DNA from: Paludibacteraceae bacterium
Lineage (GTDB): Bacteria > Bacteroidota > Bacteroidia > Bacteroidales > Paludibacteraceae
Reading direction: 5' to 3'
DNA length: 64,000 nucleotides
NCBI GenBank assembly: GCA_018056165.1
Contig: JAGPGD010000001.1
Location: 49,351-113,350 of the forward strand
Made by a program: the position numbers and the translations under genes
Shown here: piece after piece, positions 25,725 to 35,453 of the stretch
Layout: every line of letters starts with the position of its first letter
Position numbering within the stretch: position 1 is the first letter of the stretch
The notes under the pieces: generated by a model
The model's database searches: none
What the model was told of the DNA's origin: nothing
What the model saw: only the letters and a program-made list of their open reading frames with translations

Positions 25725-25914
25725 TTTTCATTTTGTATCAAGACAATTGAAACAAAATGAAATCACCGAAACCATTAAAAAATTAAACACTTTCTATGGA
25801 AAAACAGTAAAGGGGTTTTGGAGCAAAGCTCCTAATACAAAATTTTGGATTAAAACAAAATTACAAATCCTATTAGACGAAGAATTTGTGATTGTTGTTG
25901 GTGAAATAGAATAA
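25725..25914 (+). pseudogene. Possible gene tail ending in an RsmI-like terminus
   Basis: An open stretch of about 60 codons without an ATG, preceded by a stop and ending LLDEEFVIVVGEIE-stop. That end resembles the last residues of the RsmI at 22050-22769 (GEFVIVVAGKEE). The rest (QNEITETIKKLNTFYGK, VKGFWSKAPNTKFW) I cannot place. It may be the scrap of a degraded gene or chance. Confidence 0.25.
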
Positions 25915-25920
25915 TAATAT

Positions 25921-25928
25921 TACCTTTG
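25921..25928 (+). promoter_or_regulatory. -7 promoter element of the coiled-coil lipoprotein gene
   Basis: TACCTTTG, a full TAnnTTTG match, 75 bp before the ATG at 26003. Confidence 0.5.
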
Positions 25929-26002
25929 TTTATATTTTAACGATAACAAAATCTCTCATAATAAGAGAAATAGTCTGCTATTTTTCAATAACTAATAAAT
26001 GT

Positions 26003-26872
26003 ATGAAGTCAAAAATTTTTCTTTTCGGTTTATTGATTGCTTTGATTTTTACTTCTTGTGGCAAACATTCAGCAGAATATAAAGCTCTTAAAGCACAAAA
26101 TGACTCACTTTTGCTTGCAAAGGCAAACATGGAAAAGGAAATGGATGAATACTTTTCAAGCATTAATCAGATATATGAAAATCTCGAAAAAATCAAAAGC
26201 ACTGAAAACACCATTACTTTAAATAATTCTCGGGAAATTTCGGAAGATACCCGTATCAAAATCAATGAAGATATCAATTATCTGAATAGCTTGCTGCAAA
26301 ATAACAAGGACGAGCTCGCACAGTTGAAATCAAAACTAAAAAAAAGTTCTTTAAAATTGACAGAACTTGAAAAAACTATTGCCAGATTGACAGAAGAATT
26401 AGAAAAAGAAAGTACACAAATTGCTCTTTTGCAAAATCAATTGGCTCAAAAAGATACTGTTATCAATCAATTGAGCACCACCATTGGTCAAATGGGGGAG
26501 AACATCGAATCCTTATCGCAGGAAAACAAATCGAAAGAAGAAAAAATCAAGGAACTGGATGCCAGCCTTCATTCAGCATGGTATGCTTTTGGTACAAAAA
26601 AAGAACTCATCCAGCAAAAAATTCTTACTACCAATGGCGTTTTTAGGAAAACAGATATTTTAAAATCAGATTTTAACAAAGATTATTTCGTTCGAATTGA
26701 TGCCAGGAATGTTAAAGCTATTCCTCTCTATTCTAAAACAGCAAAAATCCTGACCACTCATCCCAAGTCTTCTTATATACTTGAAAAACAAGATGAAAAT
26801 CTCGTGTTAATTATTAGTGATCCGTCGACTTTCTGGAGCGTGAGCAAATACCTGGTTATTCAGACGGATTAA
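26003..26872 (+). CDS. Coiled-coil lipoprotein, conserved hypothetical
   Basis: A 289-residue lipoprotein (signal MKSKIFLFGLLIALIFTSC) with a long coiled coil from about residue 25 to 195, including KDELAQLKSKLKKSSLKLTE and many leucine heptads, then a compact C-terminal domain (SAWYAFGTKKELIQQKILT, DYFVRIDARNVKAIPLYSKT, SKYLVIQTD). The arrangement is familiar from Bacteroidota envelope proteins of unknown role. Placement between an mla operon and a HAD phosphatase gives no functional clue. Confidence 0.85.
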   Translation: MKSKIFLFGLLIALIFTSCGKHSAEYKALKAQNDSLLLAKANMEKEMDEYFSSINQIYENLEKIKSTENTITLNNSREISEDTRIKINEDINYLNSLLQNNKDELAQLKSKLKKSSLKLTELEKTIARLTEELEKESTQIALLQNQLAQKDTVINQLSTTIGQMGENIESLSQENKSKEEKIKELDASLHSAWYAFGTKKELIQQKILTTNGVFRKTDILKSDFNKDYFVRIDARNVKAIPLYSKTAKILTTHPKSSYILEKQDENLVLIISDPSTFWSVSKYLVIQTD

Positions 26873-26964
26873 AAATTTGCTAATAGCTAACATTCTTCAA
26901 ATACTCTTCACTTTCTTTTTAAACAAAACAAAAATTCTTTTTTAATTGTCTTAATTGATTGATT

Positions 26965-27666
26965 ATGAGAAAAAAATACAGATATATTTTCTTCGATTTA
27001 GACGATACGCTTTGGGATTTTCATGAAAATGCAAAGCTTTCCCTTCAAGATATATATAATAAATGGGAATTAAATCATTATTTTGAGGATTTTGAAACAT
27101 TCTTTCAATTTTATGTTCATCGCAATGCTGAACTCTGGGAAGCTTATGGAAAAGGTGAAATTACCAGAGAATACTTGATGATGGAACGTTTTCTGTATCC
27201 ACTTTCTATGATGGGAATCAATGACCACGAATTGGCCAGAAAGATGGGAAATTATTATTTGGAAATTTTGCCCACCAAAACAGCTTTAAAACCTTTTGCC
27301 AAAGAATTGCTCGATTATTTATCTTCAAAATATCCTCTCACGTTGATTTCTAACGGTTTCAGAGAAGTACAATATAAAAAAATCAGAAGTTGTCAAATAG
27401 AAGATTATTTTTCTTTCATCGTTCTTTCGGAAGATGCCAAAGCACTGAAACCTGATGCACGAATTTTTGAGTATGCTTTAGAACTTAATCAGGCAAAACC
27501 CCAAGAAACCATTATGATTGGCGATAGTTATATAGCCGATATTCTTGGAGCAAAAAATGCTGGAATAGATCAAGTGTATTTTAAAAATAACACAACCCAA
27601 ATACCAGAAAAACTTGACTGTACGTTTCAAATTTCACATCTAAAAGAAGTATTGGAAATATTATAG
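26965..27666 (+). CDS. HAD hydrolase, YjjG-type pyrimidine 5'-nucleotidase
   Basis: Cytoplasmic haloacid-dehalogenase-superfamily phosphatase. Motif I FFDLDDTLWDF at residues 8-18, motif II LISNG, motif III lysine in LKPDARIF, motif IV MIGDSYIADILGAKNAG. Helical C1 cap between motifs I and II. The DTLWDF start and cap sequence match the YjjG group, which removes non-canonical pyrimidine nucleotides. ATG 26965 is preferred over the TTG two codons earlier. Confidence 0.92.
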   Translation: MRKKYRYIFFDLDDTLWDFHENAKLSLQDIYNKWELNHYFEDFETFFQFYVHRNAELWEAYGKGEITREYLMMERFLYPLSMMGINDHELARKMGNYYLEILPTKTALKPFAKELLDYLSSKYPLTLISNGFREVQYKKIRSCQIEDYFSFIVLSEDAKALKPDARIFEYALELNQAKPQETIMIGDSYIADILGAKNAGIDQVYFKNNTTQIPEKLDCTFQISHLKEVLEIL

Positions 27667-27705
27667 CAACAAGTTATTTACTAAAGCTCTATCATTCATA
27701 AAAAT

Positions 27706-27746
27706 AAAAATAGTAGTGGGAATGAAAACAACACACTACTATTTTT
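27706..27746. terminator. Bidirectional terminator hairpin
   Basis: AAAAATAGTAGTG (27706-27718) pairs perfectly with CACTACTATTTTT (27734-27746); T-run on the plus strand, A-run on the left for the minus strand. It lies between the convergent HAD gene and the SusD-associated lipoprotein gene. Confidence 0.8.
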
Positions 27747-27796
27747 TATAATTATTTTACAACCGCACCAATAAAATCACACACAAAACAAATTTC

Positions 27797-28786
27797 CTAC
27801 TCTTCTGAATTTGCACTTTGAGCAGTCAAATAAGCATCCAGACTTAAATAAATGTAAGTAGGAGTATCGCAGGGATATTGTGCTCCATTTTTATAATTTG
27901 CCATGCTCACAAACAAAGAATTTTCAGGGAAAATGATTACCTTTTTATCTTTATTATACTCCCCTAAAGGATAAGCACTTAAATTATCGGAAATATTTCC
28001 ATAAATAGAACCCACTGTAAAATAACCATATCCCCAATCGAATCCCATTTGTTGTGGTTTCATGGATGCATTATTTTCAGCATCAACCTCAATAACCAAA
28101 TAAAAATCACCTGGTAACATATCAGCTGGAGCATTATATGGATAACCATCAGCTATGCCATATTCATCCAAATCTTCTGCTTCCATTGGTTTAAAAGGAT
28201 TTATTAAACGATAACGAGTAATACCACCAGGTAAAGTGGCTTTCTGAATATCTACATAAAAAGGATATAATGCAGGTACACCAAATAAAGTAGATATAAT
28301 TCCTTCAATCATAACTCCTGGACCAATATTTTCCCATTTAATACGAGTGACAGAAATTTTTATGGAAGTTTTATTGGTAATGTATGGATTATAATATTCA
28401 TCACCAGAAATTCCTATTTCAAAACTATAATTAATTCCTTCTTTTGCGTCGGGAAAAGTTACTAAGAAACTGGTAGTATCCACTCCGGCTTCAAAAGTTA
28501 CAGTTTCAGGAATGATAAAAATATCATCAGCACTAATAACCTTCAAAGGAACAGTTGCTGCCTCTTCTGAATTTTGCCTGGATATAATTACCCTAACTTG
28601 AGTGGGCTCTGTTGGTTCCAATTCTACATCAGTAACATTATTATCTGTGAAAAACACATTTTGACAGTCAGCCGAAACTGTAGGCGATGATTCTCTTTCA
28701 ATGGTATCTTCGCAAGATGTAAAAAACATCAATGAAACGACTATGATACCAAGCACTATATTAAAAATTTTACCAATTTTTTTCAT
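27797..28786 (-). CDS. SusCD-associated surface lipoprotein
   Basis: A 329-residue lipoprotein (signal ending FFTSC, Cys near 25) as third gene of the susC-susD unit, 43 bp after susD. The N-terminal ~115 residues look like a Calx-beta/Ig-like domain (VRVIISRQNSEEAATVPLK, DTTSFLVTFPDAKEGINYSF), followed by a unique C-terminal domain of about 200 residues with aromatic clusters (GFDWGYGYFTVGSIYG). Such proteins usually sit with SusD at the cell surface and help capture the substrate. Substrate unknown. Confidence 0.8.
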   Translation of the reverse strand: MKKIGKIFNIVLGIIVVSLMFFTSCEDTIERESSPTVSADCQNVFFTDNNVTDVELEPTEPTQVRVIISRQNSEEAATVPLKVISADDIFIIPETVTFEAGVDTTSFLVTFPDAKEGINYSFEIGISGDEYYNPYITNKTSIKISVTRIKWENIGPGVMIEGIISTLFGVPALYPFYVDIQKATLPGGITRYRLINPFKPMEAEDLDEYGIADGYPYNAPADMLPGDFYLVIEVDAENNASMKPQQMGFDWGYGYFTVGSIYGNISDNLSAYPLGEYNKDKKVIIFPENSLFVSMANYKNGAQYPCDTPTYIYLSLDAYLTAQSANSEE

Positions 28787-28829
28787 ATAATTAATATTTA
28801 AAAATTCTGAATTAAAAATATTTTATTAA

Positions 28830-30431
28830 CTATTGAGCTACAGGGGGATCAACTTTAGGATTATTATCTTCTTCAGAAATTCCACTGTTGGCTTCAATTT
28901 CACTCTTAGGAACCAACCATAACAATATAGGATGTTCAGCAGGAATATTAAATCTCCATGCATCGGGAAAAGAACTTACTCCATTTTCAACTCTGATAAC
29001 CGGTTTTTTTAGCCTCATCACATCAAAATAGGAAAATCCTTCTCCCCATAGTTCAATTCTACGTTGAAACCATATTTCATCTCTAATTGCTTCGGGATTA
29101 GAAGCATTACATACATAATTCGGATTTCTATTTGACTTAACAAAATTTTCAAGTAAATTTTTTGCATCATTAGGCCGTCCACCCATAGCTAACCCTTCAG
29201 CTTGGATAAATATCATTTCTTCTGCACGCATTAAAAACCAATCTTGTGCTGGGATTAAATTATTCAAATCATTCCTATCTGCTCCAAATTTAACATTAGT
29301 ATAAGGGCCAAAATCACCATCTGACCCTGCAATTTCAAACCATTTACTATATGAAGGATCGGCTACCAGAGGAGATTCTAAATTTTCGTCCAGCCACCAA
29401 CCTTTTCGAACATCGGTACTGGAAATTTTTCTATACAATGGCAGGTTAATTTTTTTCCATGCTCCTACTCCAACGTATCCATCTGTATAAAAAGAACACA
29501 AATGAGAAGGCATGTTTACAATACCGGTTAAAACTATATCGTTATTTTCTGTAATAATATTTGCCCAGATTACCGTATTATCATTTGCATTCCAAAAAGC
29601 TGGAACAGATACTTCAGCAAGAGAATAAGGCGTTGCTCCTGACAAAGTCAAAGCCATTTCAGCATCAGCAGCAGCATCTAAATATTTGCCCATCAAAAGG
29701 TTAGTGCGAGCTCTTAATCCATAAGCTACAGCTTGATCAATGTAACCCTTATCAGGTCTTTTGTAACCTTCTAATAAAGTAATGGCTTCATCTAAATCAC
29801 TTTTTATTAACTGATATACAATTTCAACAGAAGCCCGAGGATTATTTGTCAACTGTTCAGCAGTGGTTTTTTCTGTAACAATAGGAACACAAGGTGCATT
29901 TTCATGCCCTAAATAAGTAAACTGGTGCGTTTGAGCTAAATTCAGATAATCAAAAGCTCGAATAGCTAAAGCTTGTCCTCTAAAAGCTTTCAAAGTAGGC
30001 TCAGTTGTTGCAGAATCTACTGAAGAAATCACCAAATTAGCTGAAGCAATTTGTTTATAAAAAAGATTCCACATAAAAATAGTTCTTGTATTTGTATAAA
30101 CTCTATCTGCATAACTCGCATTTGGAGCAAACCAATTATACCCCACATTAGCACACGTCATGTCAGCACCATTGGAATCCATCATCAAACAAGCAGCTGC
30201 ATAACCAAAATCATTATGATAATCTTCTCCTAAGATTGCCCTATCGGCAATCATATTGGCATACATAGCTGCCACATCCGATGCTAACAAAGCCGGATTG
30301 GCTTCAAAAGCTTGTTTCTTCTGTTCTTGAGTCAACGTTCCTCCTTCAGGTCCCGTATCAAGCTTATCTTCGCAGCTTACTAAAACTACTGCACTTAAAA
30401 AGAAGATGATTATTTTTTTTATTGTTTTCAT
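28830..30431 (-). CDS. SusD/RagB-family surface lipoprotein
   Basis: The 533-residue lid of a SusCD importer. Lipobox LVSC at about residue 20. The SusD N-terminal TPR-like helices are seen (YKQIASANLVISSVDSA, GQALAIRAFDYLNLAQTHQF, DLDEAITLLEGYKRP) and the C-terminal RagB domain (WFLMRAEEMIFIQAEGLA, FQRRIELWGEGFSYFDVMRL). It is 27 bp after susC. No glycosidase or peptidase gene is next to it, so the cargo could be glycan, peptide or another nutrient. Confidence 0.95.
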   Translation of the reverse strand: MKTIKKIIIFFLSAVVLVSCEDKLDTGPEGGTLTQEQKKQAFEANPALLASDVAAMYANMIADRAILGEDYHNDFGYAAACLMMDSNGADMTCANVGYNWFAPNASYADRVYTNTRTIFMWNLFYKQIASANLVISSVDSATTEPTLKAFRGQALAIRAFDYLNLAQTHQFTYLGHENAPCVPIVTEKTTAEQLTNNPRASVEIVYQLIKSDLDEAITLLEGYKRPDKGYIDQAVAYGLRARTNLLMGKYLDAAADAEMALTLSGATPYSLAEVSVPAFWNANDNTVIWANIITENNDIVLTGIVNMPSHLCSFYTDGYVGVGAWKKINLPLYRKISSTDVRKGWWLDENLESPLVADPSYSKWFEIAGSDGDFGPYTNVKFGADRNDLNNLIPAQDWFLMRAEEMIFIQAEGLAMGGRPNDAKNLLENFVKSNRNPNYVCNASNPEAIRDEIWFQRRIELWGEGFSYFDVMRLKKPVIRVENGVSSFPDAWRFNIPAEHPILLWLVPKSEIEANSGISEEDNNPKVDPPVAQ

Positions 30432-30458
30432 ATTATTCCTTGTTTAAAAAGTTAATTA

Positions 30459-33400
30459 TCAAAACGTTATATTTATACCCCCGGAAATAGACCGTATGGG
30501 GGAATACAATTCAGCATTCGAAGTAGTATAGCTTTGACGAGGATCTAATCCTTTACGGGCAGAAAAAAGTGCTACATTGTCTGCAACTCCATAAATCCGA
30601 AGTTTGTTGATATTAAAACGTTTTAAAAATTTGCTGGGCAAAGTATAACCTAATGTTATGTTTTGAATACTTAGATAGTCAGAACTCGCAAGAAATCTGT
30701 CCGACACAAAATTTGTATATTGATCATTTGAATTTACCCTCGGTACATTGGTGTTCGGATTTTCGGGAGTCCAGGCTTTTAAAATATCAGTATGCCAATT
30801 TCGCCCCGCATCATTTCCATATCCTGCATGCATTAAGCTGGCATAAGTATTATCGTATATTTTCCCTCCCAATTGATAAGCACAAGAAATCGAAAAATCA
30901 AAACCTACAAAATTTAAAACTGTTCCAAAACCACCATATACATCAGGAAGAATATCTCCTGATTCATATTGAGTAGCGGTAGACCAGTTTGTAACTTTTT
31001 CCTGTCCTGTGACATTTCCATTTTCATCTATAATGTCCTTATACCACAATGAAGCTCCCGTTTCAGGATCAACACCTGCATATTTTCTTATATAGAAATT
31101 ATACATGGATTCTCCCTCTTTGTAAATATAATTTCCATCAATCCATTGTCCATTTAATGACTCATCTAAAGCTATAATTCTATTTTTAAGAAAAGTAGCA
31201 TTAGCATAAATATTCCAGACAAATGAACGTGATTTAATTATATCCATGTGCAAATCAACTTCTAATCCAGAGTTTCTTACAGAGCCTATATTCATAGGCG
31301 ATTCGGTATATCCTGCAGAGCCTGGCATCGGTTTATAATACAACATATCTTCGGTCCGTCTTGAAAACCCTTCAATGGTTCCATTAAAACGTTCATTGAA
31401 CATAGAAAAATCAATACCAGCATTCAAATTATAGGAAGTTTCCCACGTCAAATCTTCATTTCCTTTATAAATACGAGCAGTAGAAAATTCACCATTCACT
31501 TCCTTTACCTCATATTGATCGATATATGGATAATAGTTGATATCAGTGGTGTTCGGATAATAAAGTTTATCATTTCCTTGCGCTCCATAACTGGCCTTTA
31601 ATTTTAACATATCGATAAAATCAACAGACATAAAGCTTTCTCTATTAATATCCCATGCACCACCTACAGACCAAAAATTACCCCAACGATTTTCAGGTGC
31701 AAAACAAGAAGAAGCATCTCTACGATAAGAAACTGAAGCAAAATATTTTGTAGCATAATCATATTTAGCCTGAAAGAAAACTCCCATCGTCGAATAAGAA
31801 TCAGTAGAGGATGAAGTGCTGGGTTGGAGAATGGCATTACTTACTTCTGGAACAAAAGGTTGAAAAAGTTTCTGTTTAAAACCTGATAGATCAGCATTTT
31901 TAAATTCGTACAATTCATAACCCAAGAGCAGGTCAATATTATTTAAATTAAAGTGATTTTCATAAGTTAACAAATATTGTTGATTAGTGCTTGTGAATCT
32001 TCCTTGACTTACACCAGCTGCCCCTCCCATATCGGCAAACTGACCATAAAAGGGATTTAACGTATATTGATATCTTTGATTAGCATTTGTTGAACCATAA
32101 TTAATCGTAAATTTTAAACCTTTATATAAATCTGCTATAGCATACCATTTCCCTATAAAATAATCCGTTAAATAAAATTCTTTATTTAACATAAGAGCCG
32201 AAGCCGGATTTGACTGACTCATAAATGGACGTTTATAAGGAATAATAGTTCCATCCCCATAGTCATACATAATAAAACCATTATGATCAACCATAACATT
32301 GCCCTCTGCATCTCTAATATATAAGGGATATATAGGAGCAATATTGGAGGCTAAGAAAAACAGGTTTCCGGAAGAATTTGTTGTGGTTTGTTCACTTGGA
32401 TACCGGCTTTTTGTTTGAGCAAAAGAAAAATTAGTTCCAATTTTCAACCATTTTTTTACTTGAAAATCTACATTGGCACGACTTGAAAACCTGGAAAAAT
32501 CAGAATTTTCAATAATTCCTGTGTCATCTAGTTTACCAATAGAGGCATAATAAGATAATTTATCCATAGCCCCACTAATATTTACATTGTATTCCTGACG
32601 GAAATTATTAGCTTTGAACAATTCGTCATACCAATTATCTGGCAAATACGTGAAATTTCCATCAGAATACCCCAAAGTAGCATTGGGATTTAGTTTAAAA
32701 TTAGTTCCAATTAAACGTTCATTTTGGGGTACTGTATAAACTAAATAGCCTAATCCTCCTTGCGAAGCATCTAATAAATTTTTATTTGCATATTCGTGAG
32801 CAGCAGTTACGCCTGCAGAAATCCTACTATTATACAGTGCCCGATAAAATGTTTCATAATACATAGCAGGATCTGTCATTACATTATAAGCAGGAACTGC
32901 ACGAGAATTATTACCCCATTTGGTATCGACAGTAACTAAAGCCTCTCTCGATTTGCCACGTTTGGTAGTTATAATAACTACTCCATTAGCTCCTCTTGCT
33001 CCATATAAGGCATTGGAAGCAGCATCCTTTAATATTGTAATTGACTCAATATCTGCATTATTAATAGCAGAAATATCTGTATCATAAGGTATGCCATCAA
33101 CAATATAAAGAGGTGCATTGCTTGCATTCATTGAACCTATCCCTCTAATACGGATAGTAGAACCTACACCTGGCTGACCATTTGAAGAAAGTCCTTGAAT
33201 TCCAGCTACTTGTCCAACTAAAGCATTTGTAATATTAGAGGTTTGACGTTTAATAATCTCATCTTCTTTAATTACTGCTACTGAACCTGTAAAAGATTTT
33301 TTTGTAGTAGTGCCAAAAGCAGTAACGATTACTTCATCTAATTCAGATACACTGCTAAATAATTCTACCACCATTCCATTTTTGGCTTCCACCTCTACAG

Positions 33401-33641
33401 TTTCCATACCCACATAGGAAATAACCAAAGTATTTGCATTCGCTGGTAAATCAATCGTAAAATTACCATTGACATCTGTTATAGTTCCTATTGTTGTTCC
33501 CTTAACCAACACTGAGGCTCCTATCACCGGCTTGCCATCTTCTGAAGAAATTACCTTCCCCGAAATTGGTCGCGATTGAGCGCTCATTAAACTCACTCCT
33601 ACCATAAATAGGCAGGTAAATAAGAAGATTAGTTTTTTCAT
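30459..33641 (-). CDS. SusC/RagA-family TonB-dependent outer-membrane transporter
   Basis: A 1060-residue barrel transporter of a SusCD system. Signal peptide 1-21, CarboxypepD_reg-like domain at about 25-105 (GKVISSEDGKPVIGASVLVK), TonB box region (VSELDEVIVTAFG), plug with the SusC hallmark DAASNALYGARGANGVVII at about 205-225, then the 22-strand barrel ending in ISGGINITF. Full length. A TAnnTTTG promoter with a -33 TTG lies about 70 bp upstream. No anti-sigma/ECF pair is present in the adjoining sequence. Confidence 0.96.
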   Translation of the reverse strand: MKKLIFLFTCLFMVGVSLMSAQSRPISGKVISSEDGKPVIGASVLVKGTTIGTITDVNGNFTIDLPANANTLVISYVGMETVEVEAKNGMVVELFSSVSELDEVIVTAFGTTTKKSFTGSVAVIKEDEIIKRQTSNITNALVGQVAGIQGLSSNGQPGVGSTIRIRGIGSMNASNAPLYIVDGIPYDTDISAINNADIESITILKDAASNALYGARGANGVVIITTKRGKSREALVTVDTKWGNNSRAVPAYNVMTDPAMYYETFYRALYNSRISAGVTAAHEYANKNLLDASQGGLGYLVYTVPQNERLIGTNFKLNPNATLGYSDGNFTYLPDNWYDELFKANNFRQEYNVNISGAMDKLSYYASIGKLDDTGIIENSDFSRFSSRANVDFQVKKWLKIGTNFSFAQTKSRYPSEQTTTNSSGNLFFLASNIAPIYPLYIRDAEGNVMVDHNGFIMYDYGDGTIIPYKRPFMSQSNPASALMLNKEFYLTDYFIGKWYAIADLYKGLKFTINYGSTNANQRYQYTLNPFYGQFADMGGAAGVSQGRFTSTNQQYLLTYENHFNLNNIDLLLGYELYEFKNADLSGFKQKLFQPFVPEVSNAILQPSTSSSTDSYSTMGVFFQAKYDYATKYFASVSYRRDASSCFAPENRWGNFWSVGGAWDINRESFMSVDFIDMLKLKASYGAQGNDKLYYPNTTDINYYPYIDQYEVKEVNGEFSTARIYKGNEDLTWETSYNLNAGIDFSMFNERFNGTIEGFSRRTEDMLYYKPMPGSAGYTESPMNIGSVRNSGLEVDLHMDIIKSRSFVWNIYANATFLKNRIIALDESLNGQWIDGNYIYKEGESMYNFYIRKYAGVDPETGASLWYKDIIDENGNVTGQEKVTNWSTATQYESGDILPDVYGGFGTVLNFVGFDFSISCAYQLGGKIYDNTYASLMHAGYGNDAGRNWHTDILKAWTPENPNTNVPRVNSNDQYTNFVSDRFLASSDYLSIQNITLGYTLPSKFLKRFNINKLRIYGVADNVALFSARKGLDPRQSYTTSNAELYSPIRSISGGINITF

Positions 33642-33711
33642 AAGCTTTGCATTTTTGTTGATAAATTTACTTAATTTTTATTTTATCTTGTAAAATAAAG
33701 TAATGAACTGG

Positions 33712-33742
33712 CAAATATAAATCATTAAAAAATAAAAAACAA
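33712..33742 (-). promoter_or_regulatory. Promoter of the susC operon
   Basis: Minus strand: TTG (33742-33740), 20 bp spacer, TATATTTG (33719-33712), both elements of the Bacteroidota promoter. The susC ATG is 70 bp downstream. Confidence 0.6.
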
Positions 33743-34030
33743 GAATTTTTGATAACAAATAGAAAAAATATTTAGATTTATATTATCAGATTGAAACTTT
33801 TTTACCTATTTTGTGTTTCTTTTTCATTCATATAAAAGTATTTTACATGAATGAAAATATTATAATATTTTGAATATCAAAGAATAACCTATATAGCTGA
33901 CCAATTAAATTTTGCAGACTTATAAATCTAAAAAAATTGTTTTCTTAAAAAACAAAAAATTTTTTAGGTTAATACGAATCAAGTGTAGAAATCTCATCAA
34001 TGTTTAAATAAATTAACTTTGAAAGAGTTT

Positions 34031-34046
34031 TCTGAGTGGACTCAGA
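34031..34046. repeat. Perfect short inverted repeat upstream of the ferredoxin gene
   Basis: TCTGAGT-GG-ACTCAGA, 7 bp arms. It lies about 50 bp before the ferredoxin -7 element; a second TAnnTTTG (TAACTTTG, 34014-34021) precedes it. It could be an operator, but nothing else supports that. The rest of 33743-34090 holds no gene. Confidence 0.35.
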
Positions 34047-34077
34047 TTATAAAATAAGAAAAAATCAGAAATTTTTT

Positions 34078-34105
34078 TTTGATATAGAAATAATGTGTAA
34101 TTTTG
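34078..34105 (+). promoter_or_regulatory. Promoter of the ferredoxin gene
   Basis: TTTG at 34078-34081, 16 bp spacer, TAATTTTG at 34098-34105: -33 and -7 elements together. The start codon is 31 bp downstream. Confidence 0.6.
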
Positions 34106-34136
34106 CGGTAAATTATTTAAAATAAAAAATAGAAAA

Positions 34137-34310
34137 ATGGCTTACGTAATTACAGAAGATTGTATTGCTTGTGGATCGTGTATTACTGAATGTCCAGTAG
34201 ATGCAATATCAGAAGGTGATATTTATGTAATAGACCCCGAAGTATGTACGGATTGTGGAGTCTGTGCTGATGTTTGTCCATCAGAAGCAATTATACCTGG
34301 TGGGAATTAA
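34137..34310 (+). CDS. 2[4Fe-4S] bacterial-type ferredoxin
   Basis: A 57-residue electron carrier. Two cluster motifs of clostridial type: CIACGSCITECP at about residues 9-20 and CTDCGVCADVCP at about 38-49, all eight cysteines present with normal spacing. Begins MAYVITEDC, ends IIPGGN. A strong promoter precedes it and a strong terminator follows, so it is a free-standing, probably highly expressed gene. It serves anaerobic redox enzymes such as pyruvate:ferredoxin oxidoreductase, in line with an anaerobic lifestyle. Confidence 0.96.
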   Translation: MAYVITEDCIACGSCITECPVDAISEGDIYVIDPEVCTDCGVCADVCPSEAIIPGGN

Positions 34311-34326
34311 TTTTTTTAAAATAATG

Positions 34327-34365
34327 CGGCTTATTCTTTTCTGTAAAAGAGTAAGCCGTTTTTTT
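34327..34365 (+). terminator. Terminator of the ferredoxin gene
   Basis: CGGCTTATTCTTTT, loop CTGT, AAAAGAGTAAGCCG (14 bp stem, one G-T pair), then a run of seven T. The T-run overlaps the end of the convergent gldB gene. Confidence 0.85.
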
Positions 34366-35374
34366 ATGGATAATAATTGGAATTTTCAAGCAATTTTTCA
34401 TAATTTCTTTCATTCATAAGCTGCCTCAAATTCACATTTTTATTTGTTTCCATATAACTTTTTATAATCTGCCAGCCTATCCACGTGCCAAGTCGTCCAG
34501 GAGAATCTTGCGAAATGGGTGCAGTAAATGGAGCATCGTTTATAAATGCTCCAATAATTTTAGAATCGGACGAAAATAACGCTTTTTGTTCAATAACACT
34601 TGCCCAAATTTCTTTTTCGTGTTTTTTACACCATTCCCATTGAGCAGGAGTATAACCTATCAAATCTGTCGGTTTTTCTTCAGGTAAAAAAATAGACAAT
34701 AAATACATGATTTTTCCGCGATAAAGCATGTTTTCAATCAAACGATCCTGAGAACTTTTCATTGGAAAGGAATTGACCAGCAAGGTAGAAACAATATCAG
34801 TAGGAATGCATTCACGTCGCATATTATAAATCATGTATTCATAAGTAATTTCTTTATAGAGCGGATAATCGTTGCCCAAATATAAATCCGTTCCAATACC
34901 AATTAAATGGTCGTTCCATAAAATAGCCCGATTAAATCCTGAAACAAAAAAATAGACAGTTGGGAGTTTGATTTCAGGAAAATAATAATGAGTATAAGTA
35001 AAAGCGGTGGAAAGAGTTGTTTCAATATCAGAAACATCGGCATATTCTTCAAGCACTTTTTTATTTACCTTTACAAAAGTGGTATCTTTTAAGAAGTTTT
35101 TTATTAAATCGCAAATTTTTAAAGTATCTTGTGGGTCCCTTTCCAGAATAGAAGAAATATAAAAAGGGAAAAAATCAGGATATTTTTGGTATAATTGTTT
35201 AACACCAACTTCTGTATTGATTGTATCAAGTAAAATCAAATCTTTATCAAACCGTTGAATAACCACTTTTATCCTATCTTTTGAAGTGTTTATGGCAAAA
35301 CGATTTGTTTTTTTACACGAACAAAAAAGCAAAGTAATAACAATACTTGTGAAAATAATTCCTTTGAATTTCAT
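34364..35374 (-). CDS. gldB: GldB-family lipoprotein
   Basis: A 336-residue lipoprotein (signal ending LLFCSC) of the GldB family, needed for gliding in flavobacteria but also present in non-motile Bacteroidota. Visible family features are VVIQRFDKDLILLDT near the start, YYFPEIKLPTVYFFVSGFN, and SPGRLGTWIGWQIIKSYM near the C-terminus. It follows yidC by 79 bp on the same strand. Gliding should not be inferred from this gene alone. Confidence 0.88.
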   Translation of the reverse strand: MKFKGIIFTSIVITLLFCSCKKTNRFAINTSKDRIKVVIQRFDKDLILLDTINTEVGVKQLYQKYPDFFPFYISSILERDPQDTLKICDLIKNFLKDTTFVKVNKKVLEEYADVSDIETTLSTAFTYTHYYFPEIKLPTVYFFVSGFNRAILWNDHLIGIGTDLYLGNDYPLYKEITYEYMIYNMRRECIPTDIVSTLLVNSFPMKSSQDRLIENMLYRGKIMYLLSIFLPEEKPTDLIGYTPAQWEWCKKHEKEIWASVIEQKALFSSDSKIIGAFINDAPFTAPISQDSPGRLGTWIGWQIIKSYMETNKNVNLRQLMNERNYEKLLENSNYYP

Positions 35375-35453
35375 AGGGAAAATAAATTTTAAAAAATGAA
35401 CAACGAAAATAATATTTTTCTACTTTCTGTTTAAGTTAGCCGAGATACAAAAC

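Noticed and set aside
27797..33641. Polysaccharide utilisation locus with degradative enzymes
   Set aside because: SusC, SusD and one lipoprotein are present but no glycoside hydrolase, lyase or regulator gene is adjacent, so only an uptake locus is claimed.
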